From NCBI GenBank assembly GCA_014379275.1, contig JACMMA010000093.1:1-10497 (forward strand): 10,497 nucleotides of DNA, written 5' to 3'. The notes beneath the pieces were generated by a model that did no database searches, was not told the origin of the DNA, and was given only the letters and a program-made list of their open reading frames with translations. Of this stretch, positions 7,201 to 10,497 are shown piece by piece. Positions within the stretch are counted from its first letter, which is position 1; each line of letters starts with the position of its first letter. Made by a program: the position numbers and the translations under genes. The DNA comes from Armatimonadota bacterium. GTDB taxonomy: Bacteria; Armatimonadota; Armatimonadia; Armatimonadales; Armatimonadaceae.

Positions 7201-7959
7201 TTACTGGTGTGCCTCCCCATCAAAACCGCCCGACGCGGCGAATAAGTCCTGGGTGTGCGGTGCGCCCGTCAGAACACCTTTCAGCCTTTTGCAGGCATAG
7301 TGCAGACGGGACCAAACGGTGCCGAGCGAACAACCAACGATCCCGCTGATTTCCTCGCACGAGCGACCTTCAAAATAATGGAGTAAAACCACGGAACGTT
7401 GTTTCTCCGGTAAGGCCTGTACCGCCTTGCGGATCACTTGCTCTTGTTCCTGTTTTTGCGCGGCTTGAAACGGGTCGCCGCCACGAAGCGGGTCGCAACC
7501 CGGGTCGGCGGGAAGGGATTCGATGCCCCCCATACCGGTTTCTTCGTCGGGCGAAAGCGAAACCAGCGATGCCGTTTCGTTCTTGCGCCGGCTGCGGTAT
7601 TTGATCGCCGTGTTCACCGCGATGCGATACAGCCACGTGGAAAATTGCGCGTCCCCGCGGAAGCGGGGGAGACCCTTCCACGCCCGCAAAAACGTTTCCT
7701 GCAAAATGTCGTCCACGTCATCGGGCGACGCGACCATGCGCCCGACCAGTGCGGCGATCGGACGCTGGTACCGCTCGAATAACTCACGAAATGCCGTGCG
7801 GTCCCCTTCCGCGGCGCGGCGGACAAGGAAAACATCGCCGTCTGTTTCGCCAGGCGTCGCGAAAGGTTGCGCACCCCGTTCGGAATCGGAGGGTGCGCCC
7901 TGGTTGGGCGTGGCGGCTAAGGCGGCGTTGGGACCGGGCATCGAAAAAGCAAAACTCAT
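7201..7959 (-). CDS. ECF-family RNA polymerase sigma factor
   Basis: A 252-residue group IV (ECF) sigma factor that directs RNA polymerase to stress or envelope promoters. Region 2 spans residues about 43-110, with DDVDDILQETFLRAWKGLPRF and the -10 recognition part FSTWLYRIAVNTAIKYRSRRK. Region 4 spans about 175-228, with LPEKQRSVVLLHYFEGRSCEEI and the helix-turn-helix GCSLGTVWSRLHYACKRLK. The linker between them (about residues 127-174) is long and acidic. A 40-residue Ala/Pro-rich N-terminal extension precedes region 2. The ATG at 7959 has GGTGG upstream and is reasonable, but a shorter protein is possible. It is the first gene of a three-gene operon with an anti-sigma and an exported TPR protein. 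Autoregulation is common in this family; no clear ECF -35/-10 pair was found upstream. Confidence 0.95.
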   Translation of the reverse strand: MSFAFSMPGPNAALAATPNQGAPSDSERGAQPFATPGETDGDVFLVRRAAEGDRTAFRELFERYQRPIAALVGRMVASPDDVDDILQETFLRAWKGLPRFRGDAQFSTWLYRIAVNTAIKYRSRRKNETASLVSLSPDEETGMGGIESLPADPGCDPLRGGDPFQAAQKQEQEQVIRKAVQALPEKQRSVVLLHYFEGRSCEEISGIVGCSLGTVWSRLHYACKRLKGVLTGAPHTQDLFAASGGFDGEAHQ

Positions 7960-7972
7960 GATTTCACCACCA

Positions 7973-8038
7973 TAGAATAAAAGTCCGTGTGATTTTTATT
8001 CTCATCAGGCGGCGTGGGAATCCGTCGCGTTTATTCTA
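7973..8038. repeat. AGAATAA/TTATTCT inverted motifs upstream of the sigma gene
   Basis: TAGAATAAA (7973-7981) is the exact reverse complement of TTTATTCTA (8030-8038). A third copy, TTTTATTCT (7994-8002), pairs with AGAATAAAA (7974-7982). Three copies of one AT-rich motif in a GC-rich leader just upstream of the sigma start suggest an operator or promoter parts; the minus-strand copy TAGAAT is also close to a -10 hexamer. The function is not established. Confidence 0.4.
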
Positions 8039-8068
8039 CAAGCGAAACGAAACTCCGGCGCGTTCGGG

Positions 8069-8089
8069 GGAAACTGATTTCCAGTTTCC
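8069..8089. promoter_or_regulatory. 21-bp dyad, possible operator
   Basis: GGAAACTG (8069-8076) and CAGTTTCC (8082-8089) form a perfect 8-bp inverted repeat around ATTTC. It lies in the 215-bp gap (7960-8174) between the membrane protein gene and the sigma gene, 110 bp upstream of the sigma start. It looks like a dimeric regulator site. Apart from this and the AT-rich motifs nearer the sigma gene, I see no gene in the gap. Confidence 0.35.
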
Positions 8090-8174
8090 GTGTGTGTCTG
8101 TACTTCCATCTCCAAAAATATCTTGCGTAACACTCTGTCAGACCATATGAACCGTAACTGCCTTCAAATTTCTC

Positions 8175-9626
8175 CTACCAGAAATAAAAACCGGCACATT
8201 GGAGCGCCGCCGAGACGCCGAACGTCGCGATCAGGAGTGTCTCGCGGTCGCGGTCGGAGAGCGGATGCCGCGCCGCGACCAAAGCCAGAAGCGGATACAG
8301 AAACAAACACGCCCGCCCTGTTTCCCCGGTCCGATACGCCCCGGCGAGGAAAAGCAGGGCAAGACTCGCTACGCCGGCGACAAACATTACCCACACCAGG
8401 AAATCCTCGCGCCTCGCCGCGGACAGACCGCGCCACGCCGCCCAGAGCGCGAACGGCCCGGCGAAGAAGAGGAAGTCCGCGATGTTTTCAAGACGTGTCG
8501 CCACATATTCGGGGGGGCTAACGAGAAGTCGGAAGCCGTCCGGGTTTTCGTTCACGGAGGCAAACCGGAACGCGACAAAATAATCGAACCCGGTGAGGGC
8601 ATACAGGACGCTGTAGCACAGCGCGACGGCAAGAAGCGACGACACAGACCGCCAGGGAAAGCGACGCGTTTGGGCGGTCTCCACGGCGAACAACACGGGC
8701 ACGACCCAAACGACGCCGAAGGTGAGAAACGACGCGGCGAGCAGGGCGAGGAAGGTTTTCCAGAGCCCCCCCGCCCCCATTGCTGGGGGAGCCGGATAGA
8801 ACGCGGGGGGGCGGTCGCCGGTCGAGCGCAACAATTCCGCTCTGTGCCCTCCGTCTCCCCCAGCATTGGGGGCGGGGGGGCTCACACGAACCGCCGTAAC
8901 GGCGATGAAAAGTAGACCCGCGATGACGGCGTCCAACGTGGCGCAGAAATAAACCTGTACCGCGGGAAGGGCGCAGAACAAAAGCAGAACAAACGGCGGC
9001 GCACCGGCATGCCGAAACCCGACTGCAACCAGAGTGACCGCGATCAGACACACCACCACCGCGGCGAGAGCCGGGCGGTTCCCCGATGCCTGCCGCAGGA
9101 GCGCGAAAAACAACACCGCGCCGGGCGGGTGGGTCCGCCCGTGTTCCGCGAGCGTCGGCTGTACCGTCCGGTAATCGCGGACGAAACGCAGGGCACCGGC
9201 ACCGGTCGTGATACGCTGCGCTTCGGCGTCGTGCCAGTACTGGATCGGCGCAGCCCTCGGCTCCCGCCCGGCGACGGGATGCGCGAACCCGCGCTCTGTC
9301 CCGTGTGTCGCCGTGGTTGCGAGGATCGAAAGGAAGCCGATCAAAGCGGCCACTCCATATCGGCGGCGCTCGGGCAGGTGCGGCAAGAAACGGACCGCGC
9401 CCGCGAAACCGACGACGCTCAACAGGGCGACGGTCGCCTGCAGGAAAGAAGGTATGCGGGGGTGTCCGTAGGACACCGGGAACCATCGACCGATCCCCAG
9501 CGGAATCGGGGAAACGTTTTGCCCCCACTGCGCTATCTGATGCGCCACAAATACCGCGAAAAGAAATACGAAAAGAAGAAGCAATTGGCGGCGCAAGGAG
9601 AGCAGGGGCGGGGGCGTAGTAGACAC
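8175..9626 (-). CDS. Polytopic membrane protein, GT-C glycosyltransferase-like
   Basis: A 483-residue protein with about ten hydrophobic helices, beginning RRQLLLLFVFLFAVFVAHQ near the N-terminus. GT-C-like hints are a large polar loop (PIQYWHDAEAQ), the segment HGRTHPPGAVLFF and a late motif GAYRTGETGRACLFLYPL, similar to the R-G-E-x-x-R-x-W pattern in many uncharacterised bacterial GT-C-type membrane proteins. If correct, it would transfer a sugar from a lipid-linked donor at the outer membrane face; donor and acceptor are unknown. The start is GTG 9626 because the next residues form the first hydrophobic helix; the open frame back to 10016 is low-quality and overlaps plus-strand genes. Residues about 249-288 (SPPAPNAGGDGG to APPAMGAGGL) are encoded by an inverted repeat and sit in a loop between two helices, like a translated insertion. 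It is transcribed towards the sigma gene but 215 bp away, so probably a separate unit. Confidence 0.8.
   Translation of the reverse strand: MSTTPPPLLSLRRQLLLLFVFLFAVFVAHQIAQWGQNVSPIPLGIGRWFPVSYGHPRIPSFLQATVALLSVVGFAGAVRFLPHLPERRRYGVAALIGFLSILATTATHGTERGFAHPVAGREPRAAPIQYWHDAEAQRITTGAGALRFVRDYRTVQPTLAEHGRTHPPGAVLFFALLRQASGNRPALAAVVVCLIAVTLVAVGFRHAGAPPFVLLLFCALPAVQVYFCATLDAVIAGLLFIAVTAVRVSPPAPNAGGDGGHRAELLRSTGDRPPAFYPAPPAMGAGGLWKTFLALLAASFLTFGVVWVVPVLFAVETAQTRRFPWRSVSSLLAVALCYSVLYALTGFDYFVAFRFASVNENPDGFRLLVSPPEYVATRLENIADFLFFAGPFALWAAWRGLSAARREDFLVWVMFVAGVASLALLFLAGAYRTGETGRACLFLYPLLALVAARHPLSDRDRETLLIATFGVSAALQCAGFYFW
8764..8882. repeat. Palindromic element translated within the GT-C-like gene
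   Basis: The two 28-nt arms (8764-8791 and 8855-8882) are reverse complements at 27 of 28 positions, the mismatch being at 8780. Each arm holds a C7-G-C5 run (or its complement) and a GCTGGGGGAG end. The spacer is 63 nt. The whole 119 bp is open in the minus-strand coding frame and encodes a Pro/Gly/Ala-rich segment unlike the hydrophobic sequence on both sides. The arm structure is seen directly; insertion as a mobile or non-autonomous repeat is inferred. Confidence 0.75.
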
Positions 9627-9633
9627 GTGCGCT

Positions 9634-9639
9634 ATTGTA
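9634..9639 (-). promoter_or_regulatory. Possible -10 box placed for a leaderless transcript
   Basis: On the minus strand TACAAT ends 7 nt before the GTG start (9626) of the membrane protein, and no Shine-Dalgarno sequence is visible. A -10 at this distance would start the RNA at or beside the start codon. TTTATC, 16 nt further upstream, is a weak -35 candidate. Confidence 0.35.
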
Positions 9640-9700
9640 TCAAAAAGTGCGGCGTGATAAACTGTAACGTTCGGCGCAGGAGTGCCGTACAGGGAAACAG

Positions 9701-9710
9701 GAAACGTTTC
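9701..9710. promoter_or_regulatory. GAAACGTTTC palindrome in divergent intergenic region
   Basis: A perfect 10-bp palindrome with a central CG, between the divergent membrane-protein genes (9627-9776). The shape resembles operators of LacI-type regulators. It is short enough to occur by chance, and similar AAACGTTT strings occur inside coding regions of the window. Confidence 0.2.
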
Positions 9711-9776
9711 TTCCTTCGCGCAAAACACAAAATCGCGCGATATTCCGGCGGAAGATGGCGTTTGGGGCAAGTGATT

Positions 9777-10013
9777 ATGCGGTTTCGCTGGTGGAACTCT
9801 TTCAACGTTTTGGCGGTCATTTTGCTGTTCATCGGCATCGCGGGAGCGATTTCCGGCGGCAAAATGGTATTCGATCCAGGGCGGGCGTCGAGCGGACGCG
9901 AATGGATTATTTACGTGGTCGCGGGCGGTTTGATGCTTTTCAACGGCTTTTTGCCCCCGAGCAACCCGCACGAAGACGAAGAAGAAACGCCGAGAGCGAA
10001 GAACGCCCGTTAA
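9777..10013 (+). CDS. Small two-helix membrane protein, function unknown
   Basis: A 78-residue protein starting MRFRWWNSFNVLAVILL. Two hydrophobic helices are clear: residues about 9-28 (FNVLAVILLFIGIAGAISGG) and about 44-61 (WIIYVVAGGLMLFNGF). A short loop joins them, and a charged tail (HEDEEETPRAKNAR) follows. By the positive-inside rule the RxRWW start suggests a cytoplasmic N-terminus. The RBS is weak (GGGG about 10 nt upstream); a GTG at 9771 in the same frame is an alternative. The same frame stays open far upstream, but that part is antisense to the GT-C-like gene and has no protein-like character. It is 38 bp ahead of the acidic protein gene and probably cotranscribed. I do not recognise the family. 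Confidence 0.7.
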   Translation: MRFRWWNSFNVLAVILLFIGIAGAISGGKMVFDPGRASSGREWIIYVVAGGLMLFNGFLPPSNPHEDEEETPRAKNAR

Positions 10014-10051
10014 CACGGCGACTTCCTTTCTATCGGTGCGAAACGAGGATT

Positions 10052-10378
10052 ATGGCAGAAACGATTTCCCCCCTAGTAGAAGAAGATGAGCGACCGGTTG
10101 AAGAGGTGCGTTGCATCTATAACGGCACGCCCATCCCGACGATCCCGGCATGGTATGCGGGTGTCAAAGTAAAGTTTTTCTCCGAAGCCTCACGCAAGGC
10201 GACCGCGGCGGCGATCTCGCTGGCGGAACTCGAAGCCGGTCGACTGCGTGACGCCGCGGAAAACGACACGGAAGACGAAGACGCTTCGGACCTCGATGCC
10301 GATCTCGAACTCGAAGATGTCGAGCTCGAAATCGAGGACGACACCGAAGAAGCCGAACCCGAAGCCGACCCGGTGTAA
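10052..10378 (+). CDS. Small acidic protein with Asp/Glu-rich tail, function unknown
   Basis: A 108-residue protein. The ATG at 10052 has GAGGA just upstream (ACGAGGATTATG), slightly close but usable. Residues about 18-50 look like a small folded part (VRCIYNGTPIPTIPAWYAGVKVKFFSEASRKA). From about residue 69 on the sequence is almost entirely Asp, Glu, Leu, Val and Ala (ENDTEDEDASDLDADLELED and on), giving a very low pI and a disordered tail. Such tails can mimic nucleic acid or bind basic proteins or cations; none of this is shown here. No signal peptide or membrane helix is visible. It follows the two-helix gene and ends one base before the long palindrome. Confidence 0.7.
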   Translation: MAETISPLVEEDERPVEEVRCIYNGTPIPTIPAWYAGVKVKFFSEASRKATAAAISLAELEAGRLRDAAENDTEDEDASDLDADLELEDVELEIEDDTEEAEPEADPV

Positions 10379-10490
10379 CCGGATTTTTGAACCGCCGAGA
10401 CGCCAAGGTCGCCGAGGCCGGAGAAGAGGAAAACCGCTGTACCGTCTCCGGCCTCGGCGACCTTGGCGTCTCGGCGGTTCAAAAATCCGG
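10379..10490. repeat. Long palindrome with perfect 46-bp arms
   Basis: Positions 10379-10424 and 10445-10490 are exact reverse complements (46 of 46), separated by a 20-nt spacer. The left arm begins at the base after the TAA of the acidic protein gene. Within each arm an about 9-nt unit is repeated three times with variation (CGCCGAGA, CGCCAAGGT, CGCCGAGGC). The T5 and A5 runs are at the outer ends of the stem, so it is not a standard terminator, though such a stem in RNA could stop transcription or protect the 3' end. I recall similar CGCCAAGACGCC-type palindromes in other environmental bacteria. It is likely a dispersed, non-autonomous repeat. Confidence 0.85.
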
Positions 10491-10497
10491 GAGCGAG

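Noticed and set aside
6303..7349. 348-codon plus-strand frame opposite the anti-sigma gene
   Set aside because: It is a GC-driven shadow of a gene with clear ZAS and membrane features, with no domain of its own.
8518..9528. 336-codon minus-strand frame overlapping the GT-C-like gene
   Set aside because: Arg/Pro/Gly-rich and soluble-looking; the alternative frame has the coherent membrane helices.
9009..9776. Plus-strand open frame upstream of the small membrane protein
   Set aside because: It is Arg/Gly-rich antisense of the GT-C-like gene; only the part from 9777 looks like a protein.
9627..10016. 130-residue N-terminal extension of the GT-C-like protein
   Set aside because: It is antisense to the two-helix membrane protein gene and its intergenic region, with no helix or domain; GTG 9626 leads straight into the first hydrophobic segment.
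10117..10482. 121-codon minus-strand Ser-rich frame reaching into the terminal palindrome
   Set aside because: The Ser runs are the reverse of the GAX-rich acidic tail, and its start lies in the repeat arm. The translated palindrome resembles spurious repeat-derived peptides.

Overview
The window is GC-rich bacterial chromosomal DNA, with a strong preference for G or C at third codon positions in every confident gene. It is densely packed and carries no tRNA, rRNA, CRISPR array, transposase or phage gene that I can see. Gene content (a long SerA with an ACT domain, a CehA/McbA-like PHP metallohydrolase, an ECF sigma/ZAS anti-sigma pair, a WD40-like membrane protein) and many palindromic repeats fit a large-genome environmental bacterium. 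Armatimonadota is a guess from general resemblance only; nothing here fixes the phylum.

Layout. Positions 1-2835, plus strand: the 3' part of serA (its start lies before the window), then a PHP-domain metallohydrolase. A 13-bp perfect hairpin sits between them, and its right arm contains the ribosome binding site of the PHP gene. Positions 2836-2973: an AT-richer gap with a weak hairpin and a possible promoter. Positions 2974-4321, plus strand: a small protein with a biotinyl/lipoyl-like barrel pattern, overlapped by a membrane-anchored WD40-like protein. Positions 4353-7959, minus strand: an operon read from right to left as ECF sigma factor, zinc-binding membrane anti-sigma factor, and exported TPR protein. 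Positions 7960-8174: a non-coding gap with dyad motifs upstream of the sigma gene. Positions 8175-9626, minus strand: a polytopic membrane protein resembling GT-C glycosyltransferases. Positions 9627-9776: a divergent intergenic region. Positions 9777-10378, plus strand: a two-helix small membrane protein, then a very acidic small protein. The window ends in a 112-bp palindrome with perfect 46-bp arms that starts at the base after the last stop codon.

How it works together. SerA performs the first step of serine synthesis. The PHP enzyme may share its transcript, but a functional link is not shown. The sigma, anti-sigma and TPR genes look like one signalling unit: the anti-sigma should hold the sigma factor at the membrane, and the TPR protein, made from the same message, is placed outside the cytoplasm. 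The other genes are of unknown role.

The most unusual signal is the palindromic repeats. There are at least three kinds: (a) two hairpins near serA/PHP that share a loop core but have different stems, one of them inside the PHP reading frame; (b) a GC-rich inverted repeat that is translated in frame as about 40 residues between two membrane helices of the GT-C-like protein; (c) the long terminal palindrome. The reading-frame copies resemble palindromic elements that insert into genes and are kept as translated loops.
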